Source: JAAYCU01 sp964642815 (GTDB lineage Bacteria; Planctomycetota; Phycisphaerae; UBA1845; PWPN01). Taken from it: 5,900 nt of DNA. Of the stretch, positions 1 through 5,858 are shown one piece after another. The translations under genes and the position numbers were made by a program. Numbering within the stretch: position 1 is the stretch's first letter; each line of letters begins with the position of its first letter. The notes under the pieces were generated by a model, which was given only the letters and a program-made list of their open reading frames with translations, was not told where the DNA came from and ran no database searches. The stretch spans positions 1 to 5,900 of the forward strand of contig CAZXSA010000294.1 in assembly GCA_964642815.1 (NCBI GenBank). Direction: 5' to 3'.

Positions 1-764
1 CGGCCGGTCGCCTTGGCGATGGCCGGGTACCGGTTCTTTTCGATATCCGACAGGTGATGCTCAACCAGCAGACGCTCGATCTCGTGATTACCGTCCTGGT
101 TCTCCAACTGGATCAGCAGGCACTCCCGCAGGTCGCGGGCCCCGATCCCCGGCGGGTCCAAGGTCTGTACCCAACTTAGGGCTTCCTCCATTTCCCCAAC
201 AGTAAAGGGAGCTATATTTTGTTGCCCGATATCCTCCAACGGCGTACGCAAGTATCCATCATCCTCGATATGGTTGATAATTAGTTCGCCCGCCCGGCGA
301 AGTCGGGAATCGATCTCCACGAAAACCCATTGTTGAAGCAAATATTCATTGAGCGATTCGGGCCGGCAGGCGGTGTTGGCCATCGCGTCCATTTTCGGAT
401 CGCGCTCGTCGGTAGCCCGCCGGCTGGTTCGGCCGAAAGTCTGGTCACTATCGTCAAAATCGTATTCCCGAGTGATCCGCTCCAGCCGGGTAAATCCCTC
501 GGCTTCATGCCGCTGTTCCGCCTGGGCATCCGGATCGGCCGCGGGGAAGAAGTCGTCCTTGGTCGGCGGAGCAATCTCCTCCGGCGCCATCGCGGCCTGG
601 CTTTCCTCCTCCAACGCCGGGTTGCGCTCCAGCTCTTCGCGGATCTTGGCCTCCAAGGCCAGCAGCGGCAACTGGAGAATGTTCATCGACTGGATCAGTT
701 GCGGCGTCAGCCGCTGCTCCTGCCGAAGACCCAGGCTCAACTGTTGTGACATAAACTGCGACAT
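1..764 (-). CDS. rpoN: RNA polymerase sigma-54 factor, N-terminal part (cut by window edge)
   Basis: This encodes the alternative sigma factor that directs RNA polymerase to -24/-12 promoters and needs AAA+ enhancer-binding activators to open them. The window holds 254 codons; the C-terminal DNA-binding part with the RpoN box lies beyond the left edge. Residues 7-55 are the glutamine- and leucine-rich region I that interacts with activators, including LRQEQRLTPQLIQSMNILQL and the ELERNPALEEE stretch. Residues 56-130 are an acidic, poorly conserved linker (region II). From about residue 136 the core-binding region III starts (ESLNEYLLQQW, then INHIEDDGYLRTPLEDI and LDPPGIGARDLRECLLIQLE at 202-221). 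The start chosen is ATG at 764-762, with a weak GAAG just upstream. A second in-frame ATG four codons later (752-750) is also possible. The gene follows recR after 177 bases. The identification is certain from the sequence; its regulation is not. Confidence 0.97.
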   Translation of the reverse strand, partial: MSQFMSQQLSLGLRQEQRLTPQLIQSMNILQLPLLALEAKIREELERNPALEEESQAAMAPEEIAPPTKDDFFPAADPDAQAEQRHEAEGFTRLERITREYDFDDSDQTFGRTSRRATDERDPKMDAMANTACRPESLNEYLLQQWVFVEIDSRLRRAGELIINHIEDDGYLRTPLEDIGQQNIAPFTVGEMEEALSWVQTLDPPGIGARDLRECLLIQLENQDGNHEIERLLVEHHLSDIEKNRYPAIAKATG

Positions 765-941
765 GTCTTCATTATAACCGATCAAGCCGCGAAACGCAGC
801 CCTGGCCGCGACTTTTCCGGCAGGCCGAGAGCAAACCATCGGCCGGTACCGAAAGCAGTCCGTAAGGTTTTCCAGAATATTCTTCGGAGATTCCCGCCGG
901 CGGGTGAAAGCATTTCCCCGTTGAAATGTTTAACCGATATT
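765..941. other. recR-rpoN intergenic region
   Basis: This 177-base spacer separates recR from rpoN. It contains a 12-bp perfect palindrome CCCGCCGGCGGG (893-904), a 10-bp AT-rich palindrome AGAATATTCT (874-883) and an 8-bp CGGTACCG (844-851). No palindrome has a usable hairpin loop followed by a T-run, so I see no intrinsic terminator and rpoN may be partly read from the upstream genes. No ORF or known RNA is visible. Confidence 0.5.
771..776 (-). promoter_or_regulatory. Possible -10 element just before rpoN
   Basis: The minus strand reads TATAAT, a perfect match to the sigma70 -10 consensus, ending six bases before the rpoN ATG. At 15-17 bases further upstream there is no recognisable -35 (CTGCGT at best), and there is no TG extension. 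If used, transcription would start at or very near the ATG and the mRNA would be leaderless or nearly so. A chance match in an AT-rich pocket is equally possible. Confidence 0.25.
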
Positions 942-1556
942 CTATAGAGGAACGCGTCCGGTAATGGCCGCCTCGAGCATCGCCTTGGAAGCGTATTCTA
1001 CTTCCGAACCGACCGCCAGCCCGCGCGCCAGGCGGGTGACGGCCGTTCCGAACGGTTTCAATACGCCCTGAATGTACAACGCCGTCGCGTCGCCCTCGAC
1101 CGTCGGATTGGTCGCGAGCAATACCTCGCCCACCGCGCCGCCGCGTACGCGCTGGATCAACGCGTCGATCGTCAAGTCGGTCGGCTCCACCCCGTCCAGC
1201 GGAGCCAGGTGGCCCATCAACACGTGATAGACCCCGCGGATTAGCCCGGTCTGCTCCAGGAGCATGACATCTTTCGGCTGCTCCACCACCACGATCAGCC
1301 CGTGATCACGCCGCTCGTCGCCACAGATCGCGCAGGGATCCGCGTCGGTCAGATTAAAACAATGGGAACAAGGCCGCAGATTCTGCTTGACTTCCCGCAG
1401 GGCGTCGGCCAGGCGCATGACCTCCTCGCCGGGTGTCCGTAACAAGTGAAACGCAATGCGTTCCGCGCTGCGCGGGCCGATCCCCGGTAGTCGGGTGAGT
1501 TCGGCCATCAGCCGGTTCAGCGGCTCCGGCATCCCGCTCGTTCGTTCGTCGGCCAA
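942..1556 (-). CDS. recR: Recombination mediator protein RecR
   Basis: RecR acts with RecO (and RecF) to load RecA onto SSB-coated single-stranded DNA at gaps during recombinational repair. At 204 residues it has the normal family length and domain order. The helix-hairpin-helix is at 22-38 (RLPGIGPRSAERIAFHL). A four-cysteine zinc finger lies at 63-78 (CSHC...CAIC). The Toprim domain spans about 84-180, with the acidic VVVEQPKD (89-96) and the signature ATNPTVEGDATALY (148-161). The Walker B-like tail is GLAVGSEVEY (179-188). The start is TTG at 1556, directly after the ybaB stop, chosen because GGAGGG (1568-1563) lies six bases before it. An ATG at codon 9 (1532-1530, MPEPLNRLMAEL) aligns better with typical RecR N-termini but has only a weak ribosome site. 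The stop is TAG. The protein is intact and the identification secure; only the start is open. Confidence 0.98.
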   Translation of the reverse strand: MADERTSGMPEPLNRLMAELTRLPGIGPRSAERIAFHLLRTPGEEVMRLADALREVKQNLRPCSHCFNLTDADPCAICGDERRDHGLIVVVEQPKDVMLLEQTGLIRGVYHVLMGHLAPLDGVEPTDLTIDALIQRVRGGAVGEVLLATNPTVEGDATALYIQGVLKPFGTAVTRLARGLAVGSEVEYASKAMLEAAITGRVPL

Positions 1557-1895
1557 TCACGACCCTCCACCCATAAGCTCGGACAACCCCGGGATATTCA
1601 GGCCGCCGGTCAGTTGGGCCATCTCCGACTTGGCCGCCTCCTGCGCCTTTTTCGAGGCCGCGGCCACCGCCGCCTTGATCAAATCCTCCAACAGCTCGAC
1701 ATCCTCCGCCGCCTTGGGATCGATCTTGATATCCACCAATTCCGACTTACCGTTCACCACTACCCGTACCATACCCGCGCCGGCGTCGGCCTCGTAACGA
1801 CTGGCCGCCAACGATTCCTGTACTTTCTGCAGGTTCTCCTGCATGGCCTTGGCCTGTTTCATGATCCCGGCCAGATTACCCAACCCACCGAACAT
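1557..1895 (-). CDS. ybaB: YbaB/EbfC family nucleoid-associated protein
   Basis: This is a small homodimeric DNA-binding protein of the YbaB/EbfC family, thought to coat the nucleoid and influence gene expression; in many bacteria it sits between dnaX and recR. The 112-residue product has the typical size. It begins with the glycine-rich MFGGLGNLAGIMKQAK and a long helix with MQENLQKVQESLAASRYE (18-35). A beta-rich core follows, MVRVVVNGKSELVDIKIDP (42-60), then an acidic helix EDVELLEDLIKAAVAAASKK and a C-terminus ending NIPGLSELMGGGS. The start is ATG at 1895 with AAAGGAG upstream, nine bases away. It lies 49 bases after dnaX and its TGA is immediately followed by the TTG of recR, so the two are probably translationally coupled. 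Its link to RecR or the clamp loader is inferred from conserved order, not from sequence. Confidence 0.96.
   Translation of the reverse strand: MFGGLGNLAGIMKQAKAMQENLQKVQESLAASRYEADAGAGMVRVVVNGKSELVDIKIDPKAAEDVELLEDLIKAAVAAASKKAQEAAKSEMAQLTGGLNIPGLSELMGGGS
1563..1568 (-). promoter_or_regulatory. recR ribosome binding site inside the end of ybaB
   Basis: GGAGGG on the minus strand lies six bases upstream of the TTG at 1556. It is formed by the Gly-Gly-Gly codons that end ybaB (MGGGS, stop). This is the strongest Shine-Dalgarno match near a start in the window and decides the TTG start of recR. It implies that ribosomes finishing ybaB reinitiate on recR. Confidence 0.6.
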
Positions 1896-1944
1896 CAGGC
1901 TCTACTCCTTTGTTGTCAATAACCGCGTTACCTGTCCCGGCCGC

Positions 1945-3360
1945 TCAACGGGTCCGTTCCACGTTGATCAACGAGCCGTTGAACAAATCGAGGGCCTCAC
2001 GAACCATCGGCTCGGAAGTGGCCGCCTTCAGATCTTCTCCGCTCGGCGGCTTGGCCGGCATATTCGTACCGCCTCCGCTCGGCGCCCGCCGACCCGCGGC
2101 CGGGGCCGGCGTTTTGCGCTGTGCCGAGGCGTCCGGCTTGACGGTCGGCGCCGCTTGCTCGCGGGCCGTCGCGTTTGCGGTCGGAGGTTGAGCGATCGGC
2201 TTGCTTTCCGCGGTCGGACCACCCGTGCCGCCCAGCTCGTCCAGAAGACGCTGGATCGATGTATAACTGACCGCCCCCGCCAGTCGCACGATGACCGCCT
2301 CGACCAAAGCCCGTCCCAAAGCGCTGTAGCGTACATTACGCCGCAGCTCTTCCATCAGGGCGATCATGTATACATAAGCCTCGGCCTCGAATCGCCCGGC
2401 CAGGCCGCGCATCGATTCGGCCACCGCCGCCGGTAATTCGACCAGATTCGTCTCCGGGCCGCACACCTTAAGTAACATCAATGCCCGCAATTGCTCGGTC
2501 AGCGCTTCGCAGAACCGTTCCAGGCTGTAACCGGTCGAGAGACATTTGTCCAACGACAACAAGGCCCCGGCCGCATCCCGATCCGCCAACTGGCCGATCA
2601 AGACGCTTAATACCTCATCGTAGGCCATCGGCAGCAGGTCATCGAGCATCTCGACGGTCAAGCGTTCGGAGCCCATCGAAAGCAACTGATCCAACAGCGA
2701 CAGGCCGTCGCGCATCGAACCGTTGGCCAAGCGGGCCACCCGCCTGATCGCCGCCGGCTCCGCCTGGACCTTCTCCTGTTCGCATATCCAGGTGAAATGC
2801 TTGGCGATCTCATCCACGCTGAGGCTGCGAAAATCAAAACGCAGGCAACGGCTTTGAATCGTAGCCGGCACTTTTTGCGATTCCGTGGTGGCCAGAATGA
2901 ACTTCACGTGTCCGGGCGGCTCCTCCAGGGTCTTAAGCAGGGCATTGAAGGCTCCGGTGCTGAGCATGTGTACTTCGTCGATGATGTAAATCTTGAAGCG
3001 CGCTCGTGCGGGGCGATAGTTGGCATTACTCCGCAGCTCGCGGATGTTGTCCACGCCGGTATTGCTGGCCGCGTCGATCTCGATAACATCCACATCCTGC
3101 CCTTCGGCGATGGCCGTGCAGGATTCGCATTTCCGGCAAGGTGTAACCGTCGGCTCCTCGACGGACAGGCAGTTAAGCGACCGGGCGAGAATCCGCGCCG
3201 CCGAGGTCTTGCCCACCCCGCGCGTGCCGCAGAACAGATAACCGTGGTGAATCCTCCGGCTGGCGATCGCGTTTTTCAGGGTAGCGGCGACCGCCTCCTG
3301 ACCAACCAGATCATCAAAAACCCAGCCGCGATATTTTCTGGCTAAAACGGTGTAGGCCAT
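1945..3360 (-). CDS. dnaX: DNA polymerase III subunit gamma/tau (clamp loader ATPase), short form
   Basis: This is the AAA+ motor subunit of the DNA polymerase III clamp loader, which opens and places the beta sliding clamp on primed DNA. Visible motifs: Walker A GTRGVGKT (45-52), zinc-module cysteines C64, C75, C78 and C81, Walker B IIDEVH (126-131), sensor 1 ATTE (157-160), the SRC arginine-finger motif (170-172) and sensor 2 GSMRD (214-218). The helical collar domain III runs from about 235 to 370. A Pro/Ala/Thr-rich linker covers about 380-445, and the protein ends with a short conserved-looking tail PMVREALDLFNGSLINVE. At 471 residues it is near the length of E. coli gamma (431) rather than tau (643), so large tau domains IV and V appear absent. 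The start is ATG at 3360 with GGAGG eight bases upstream. It follows the SRP RNA gene and precedes ybaB. No slippery A-run for programmed frameshifting was seen. Confidence 0.98.
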   Translation of the reverse strand: MAYTVLARKYRGWVFDDLVGQEAVAATLKNAIASRRIHHGYLFCGTRGVGKTSAARILARSLNCLSVEEPTVTPCRKCESCTAIAEGQDVDVIEIDAASNTGVDNIRELRSNANYRPARARFKIYIIDEVHMLSTGAFNALLKTLEEPPGHVKFILATTESQKVPATIQSRCLRFDFRSLSVDEIAKHFTWICEQEKVQAEPAAIRRVARLANGSMRDGLSLLDQLLSMGSERLTVEMLDDLLPMAYDEVLSVLIGQLADRDAAGALLSLDKCLSTGYSLERFCEALTEQLRALMLLKVCGPETNLVELPAAVAESMRGLAGRFEAEAYVYMIALMEELRRNVRYSALGRALVEAVIVRLAGAVSYTSIQRLLDELGGTGGPTAESKPIAQPPTANATAREQAAPTVKPDASAQRKTPAPAAGRRAPSGGGTNMPAKPPSGEDLKAATSEPMVREALDLFNGSLINVERTR

Positions 3361-3440
3361 TCCGACCGCCTCCGGAAAAAATCGAACTCGACCGGCTCAA
3401 GGTCAGGCCTCGGGCCCCGCGCCTCGGCCGCGTCGAATAC

Positions 3441-3448
3441 AAAAAGCC
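3441..3448 (-). terminator. Probable intrinsic terminator at the 3' end of the SRP RNA
   Basis: The 3' arm of the outer SRP RNA stem, GGCTT, runs into a stretch of five T (minus strand 3445-3441), reading GGCTTTTTG. The long SRP hairpin with this U-tract would act as the terminator and processing end. dnaX starts 80 bases further on, so it needs either readthrough or its own promoter; I could not see a convincing one between 3361 and 3440. Confidence 0.45.
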
Positions 3449-3451
3449 AAC

Positions 3452-3565
3452 CACATTGAGAGCCAGGTGAGCCACGGCACCTGGAACACGTCGACTGGGC
3501 TGCTACCTCTCGGTCCTGACCCGTTGGCCGGCGGTCCCATTGCATGGAACCCGGCTCTCAATGTG
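3452..3565 (-). ncRNA. ffs: Signal recognition particle RNA, small bacterial type (4.5S)
   Basis: This is the RNA core of the signal recognition particle; with Ffh it brings ribosomes making membrane proteins to FtsY. On the minus strand 3522-3497 reads GGGTCAGGACCG then AGAGGTAGCAGCCC, the nearly invariant domain IV (helix 8) that binds Ffh. It has the GGUCAGG strand, a GNRA tetraloop GAGA (3511-3508) and the AGCAGCC strand. Next to the tetraloop an A-U pair (3514/3505) replaces the U-A pair of E. coli 4.5S RNA, a compensatory change. The ends pair perfectly over 13 bases (3565-3553 with 3464-3452) and over 17 if a G-U is allowed (3565-3549 with 3468-3452), giving one long hairpin. A further 5-bp outer stem pairs 3573-3569 with 3448-3444. 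At about 114 nt there is no room for an Alu domain. Its place upstream of dnaX matches scr-dnaX in Bacillus. Exact ends are uncertain. Confidence 0.94.
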
Positions 3566-3576
3566 ATCGGCTTGTC

Positions 3577-3582
3577 CACATA
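3577..3582 (-). promoter_or_regulatory. Possible -10 element for the SRP RNA
   Basis: TATGTG on the minus strand ends just before the predicted 5' end of the SRP RNA (about 3573-3565), the right distance for a -10 box. There is no TTG-type -35 at 16-18 bases spacing. The same heptamer TATGTGG occurs at the candidate promoter of the upstream isomerase gene. Weak support. Confidence 0.2.
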
Positions 3583-3607
3583 CTCGTTCCTTTACCCACA
3601 TCCGCCA

Positions 3608-4846
3608 TCACTTACCGGCCGGCGCCGGCGCGGTGGCCGGGATCGATCGTCGCAGCACTCGCAAGCCGGCCGGTCCCGAAGCCGGGGAGGTCGGCCAAGC
3701 CGCCCGACCCGGAAGCAACTCCTGCTCTACCGGGCTTGGCCGCGTGGTCGTCCCACTCTCGGTACTCGGCGAGCCTGGCGAACGCTCTGCGGGGACATTT
3801 TCCAGGGAAATGGTCCGGATGTAAACCTTCTTATCCTCGATGGGACGAAAACGTGGGGGACCGCTGGTGGGTACGTCCGCTATTTTTTGCAGCGTCTCAA
3901 AGGATTCCTTGCCCACCAGGTATCCGAAAACCGTCTGTTGGCCGTCAAACGCGGGTTGACGGTCCAGACAGATAAAAAATTGACAACTGGCCGAATCCGG
4001 ATCGCTCATCGCCCGGGCCATGCCTACCGTGCCTCTTTCAAAGGGAATGTCGCCGAACTCGGCCTTCAAACGCTTGCCATCATCACGGATGCCGGTCCCG
4101 TCACCCCGCGAGCAACCACCCTGAATAATGCCCCCGGGAATCACCCGATGGAACGTTTTATAATTATAGAATCGCTGTTCGACCAGCTCTATGAAGTTCT
4201 TAACATGATCCGGGGCCTGCCGGTAATAAAAACGCATGGTCATCGGACCGTAATTGGTGTCGATTACCGCCTGCCGTTCGGGCAGGACCGTAAGCACGAC
4301 CGATTCGGACTCCACCTCCCCATTGTAAGGCCGCCATATCATTCGATATTCGCCGCCTTGCCGCAGGAGACGATAATATTGGGTTATTTCGAGCAGGCGG
4401 CCGACGCTGCCTTGCGGGGCCAACCGAACCACCGGAACCGGCCCTTTCGGCTGCTGATAAACCTGCGACTGGGAACTCGACAAAATACTGTTGGATTCCT
4501 CGATAACCAGCGCCCGATTCATCTTCCCGCTGAACACATGCTCCAGCGGCAGTCCCATGACCAGCGGATCCGGCTCGACCATCGGGCAGTTCGGCAAAGT
4601 AAGCACCAACGTTTCATTGCTGGTATTGATAAGTAGAAACTCGACCCAGATGGGTTCACCCGCGACAACGATGGTCCGCTCGGGGCGAAGCACAACGCGC
4701 AATTGGTGGGTCAGCGATGTCTGGCCCGCTTCCAACCCGGCTGGCATACTAGCCACCGGTGGCGGAACAGATTCCATGTCGGTTTCGTTCGCCGATACCC
4801 GGACAGTCATAAGGAGAAAAATTGAAAAAATCGACAATATCCGCAT
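3608..4846 (-). CDS. Exported cyclophilin-type peptidyl-prolyl isomerase with N-terminal beta-rich domain
   Basis: This is predicted to catalyse or assist cis-trans isomerisation at prolines in proteins outside the cytoplasm. Residues 1-19 form a signal peptide (MRILSIFSIFLLMTVRVSA, likely cut before Asn20). Residues 50-190 look like an immunoglobulin-like beta domain (VVLRPERTIVVAGEPIWVEF, LLINTSNETLVLTLP). The cyclophilin domain covers about 193-350: FHRVIPGGIIQGG (232-244), GTVGMARAMSDPDSASCQFF (272-291) and TVFGYL (305-310). By alignment to human CypA by eye, R55 (R234), Q63 (Q242) and F113 (F291) are kept. F60 becomes Gly239, W121 becomes Ala299 and H126 becomes Gln304, so activity may be low or substrate-specific. 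A Pro/Ser/Ala-rich tail covers 353-412. The start is ATG at 4846; its ribosome site is weak. The stop lies about 35-43 bases before the SRP RNA. The family is secure; the substrate is unknown. Confidence 0.92.
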   Translation of the reverse strand: MRILSIFSIFLLMTVRVSANETDMESVPPPVASMPAGLEAGQTSLTHQLRVVLRPERTIVVAGEPIWVEFLLINTSNETLVLTLPNCPMVEPDPLVMGLPLEHVFSGKMNRALVIEESNSILSSSQSQVYQQPKGPVPVVRLAPQGSVGRLLEITQYYRLLRQGGEYRMIWRPYNGEVESESVVLTVLPERQAVIDTNYGPMTMRFYYRQAPDHVKNFIELVEQRFYNYKTFHRVIPGGIIQGGCSRGDGTGIRDDGKRLKAEFGDIPFERGTVGMARAMSDPDSASCQFFICLDRQPAFDGQQTVFGYLVGKESFETLQKIADVPTSGPPRFRPIEDKKVYIRTISLENVPAERSPGSPSTESGTTTRPSPVEQELLPGRAAWPTSPASGPAGLRVLRRSIPATAPAPAGK

Positions 4847-5035
4847 GCCGTGGTTCTCGCCCTGTCTTTGACTAGGGGTGCAACAATATCAGCAGACACC
4901 ACATACGCCACAAGGTCATATTTATCAAACGCTTAGGACACGCTCATCCATCAACGATCGAGCTCGACTCCTTCCGTTCGACCTTTTATACAACACAACC
5001 AACGACCAGGACGCAACTTATAGGAAATCGGCGTT
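4847..5035. other. Intergenic region between lipoprotein and cyclophilin genes
   Basis: This 189-base spacer is AT-richer than the genes around it. It holds the candidate isomerase promoter, a 10-bp palindrome TCGAGCTCGA (4958-4967) and a TATAAA on the minus strand near 4986-4991 without a well-spaced -35. No hairpin plus T-run terminator for the lipoprotein gene and no small ORF or RNA are evident. Confidence 0.5.
4900..4928 (-). promoter_or_regulatory. Candidate sigma70-type promoter of the cyclophilin gene
   Basis: TTGATA (4928-4923, five of six matches to the -35 consensus) is followed after exactly 17 bases by TATGTG (4905-4900, three of six matches to -10). The start of transcription would be near 4893, giving a leader of about 47 bases. 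The -10 is poor, so this is only a candidate. Confidence 0.3.
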
Positions 5036-5596
5036 TTATTGATTATCGGCCGGCTGGCTTTCGGCGGCCATCATGGCCCGGCTTACCTCCTTTGGCGCAG
5101 ATCCCAGACGCCAATCACCCTCCTCCTTGAAAATCATGATAATCGCGTTCCGCTCGGTACGATTCTGGCGATCCGGCTGCCTTAAAACAATCCGTGCGTG
5201 CAGATAGTATTCGGGGGGATCCTTTCGCGGATGCTTTTCGATCCGAACCACCCGAATGGTGCGAATCTGCTGCCATACGCTCTCGAAATTTGCCTTGGGC
5301 GTGGGCGTGTAGGCCGTCCCAAAGAGCTGGCGATATCCGTCATAATCCCCCTTATTGCAGATTTCCAGCATCGTAAGTACAAATTGATTGAACGAGGGAT
5401 CCTCGGTCTTGAGTTCATGAGGGAAATAAATCTCCGGCTGAGGCACATTCGGGTTTTGTTCGATGAGGGTCGGCTGATCGATGCTGACCTCATCAGGAGC
5501 CGAAACATCGCGGCCACATTTGCAACCTCCCAGACTGCCGGCTACGCAACACGCCGCCAGCAACAATCTTATGCTTTTTCGGACATTCATGCGCAT
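5036..5596 (-). CDS. Predicted lipoprotein of unknown function, possible NTF2-like fold
   Basis: I do not recognise a specific family. The 186-residue product starts with a basic n-region (MRMNVRKSIR), a hydrophobic stretch LLLAACCVAGS and a lipobox LGGC (22-25), so it should be lipidated on Cys25 and held at a membrane. The mature part has a helix-like FNQFVLTMLEICNKGDYDGY and LFGTAYTP (about 91-98). It then alternates strand-like segments (IRTIRVVRIEKHP, YYLHARIVLR, AIIMIFKEEGDWRLG). This helix-then-sheet order with a closing GDWRLG resembles NTF2/SnoaL-like domains, but that is inference from pattern only. The start is ATG at 5596; a second ATG at codon 3 (5590) is possible. A good promoter lies 71 bases upstream. 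The downstream isomerase gene is 189 bases away and seems to have separate signals. Both products are exported, so a shared role is possible but unproven. Confidence 0.8.
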   Translation of the reverse strand: MRMNVRKSIRLLLAACCVAGSLGGCKCGRDVSAPDEVSIDQPTLIEQNPNVPQPEIYFPHELKTEDPSFNQFVLTMLEICNKGDYDGYRQLFGTAYTPTPKANFESVWQQIRTIRVVRIEKHPRKDPPEYYLHARIVLRQPDRQNRTERNAIIMIFKEEGDWRLGSAPKEVSRAMMAAESQPADNQ

Positions 5597-5666
5597 AGGT
5601 TATCCCCGCTTTCTCCAATCCTGCGAAAGCCCGTCGTCCTTGACCCGGCCTTTATCCGTCCGAGCC

Positions 5667-5695
5667 ATCATAGTCCCCGCCACCGGCCGCGCCAA
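5667..5695 (-). promoter_or_regulatory. Sigma70-type promoter of the lipoprotein gene
   Basis: TTGGCG (5695-5690, four of six to the -35 consensus), a spacer of exactly 17 bases (5689-5673) and TATGAT (5672-5667, five of six to -10) lie upstream of the lipoprotein ATG on the right strand. Transcription would begin near 5660, leaving a leader of about 63 bases. This is the best full promoter match in the window. Confidence 0.5.
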
Positions 5696-5740
5696 TTGGT
5701 CTACGCCTCAGCCTACCGGCCGGGTCAGCGACATAAACGG

Positions 5741-5808
5741 CGGGGTAGGGTGAGAGGGGGAGATTGAGGGACAGAGGGACAGAGCGACGGAGAGATTAAG
5801 TAAGGAAC
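5741..5808 (+). repeat. Purine-rich tract with an 8-bp tandem repeat
   Basis: The plus strand is almost all G and A over this stretch. Within it AGGGACAG occurs twice head to tail (5767-5774, 5775-5782), followed by a decayed third unit AGCGACGG (5783-5790). It looks like a simple-sequence region between genes; no function can be assigned. Confidence 0.6.
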
Positions 5809-5813
5809 CACCT

Positions 5814-5834
5814 ACCAGCCCGCAGCAGTTTACC
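5814..5834 (+). repeat. 21-nt intergenic repeat, copy 1
   Basis: This copy begins ACCAGCCCGC and ends CAGTTTACC. It is identical over 21 bases to copy 2 at 5859-5879, with divergent bases just outside. It is followed directly by the hairpin CCCGCCGTGGCGGG (overlapping, 5833-5846) and CGAGCAAGGG. Start-to-start spacing to copy 2 is 45 bases. Confidence 0.85.
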
Positions 5835-5846
5835 CGCCGTGGCGGG
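5833..5846. repeat. GC-rich hairpin inside the repeat unit
   Basis: CCCGCC-GT-GGCGGG is a perfect 6-bp inverted repeat around a two-base centre. The same core, CGCCGTGGCGG, recurs at 5890-5900 after copy 2. It has no T-run on either side, so it is unlikely to be an intrinsic terminator; it resembles the palindromic part of REP-like dispersed repeats. Confidence 0.65.
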
Positions 5847-5858
5847 CGAGCAAGGGAC

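Noticed and set aside
893..904. CCCGCCGGCGGG as a recR terminator
   Set aside because: The palindrome has no loop and no T-run follows on the minus strand.
1354..1560. Minus-strand GTG-started open frame of 68 codons overlapping the ybaB stop
   Set aside because: It lies in another frame inside recR, whose product is unambiguous; the GTG is part of the ybaB stop context.
1945..3360. Programmed frameshift in dnaX giving gamma and tau
   Set aside because: No slippery A-run followed by a hairpin was seen, and ybaB begins 49 bases after the stop, leaving no room for a longer tau product.
3342..3545. Minus-strand open frame of 67 codons before dnaX
   Set aside because: It runs through the SRP RNA and overlaps the dnaX start; the sequence is explained by RNA structure and the product has no family features.
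3467..4636. Long plus-strand open frame of 389 codons
   Set aside because: It is antisense to the cyclophilin gene and to the SRP RNA, is rich in Arg/Pro/His typical of a shadow frame, and has no recognisable domain.
5198..5767. Plus-strand open frame of 189 codons at the right
   Set aside because: It is antisense to the lipoprotein gene, crosses its promoter, and has no ribosome site or domain.
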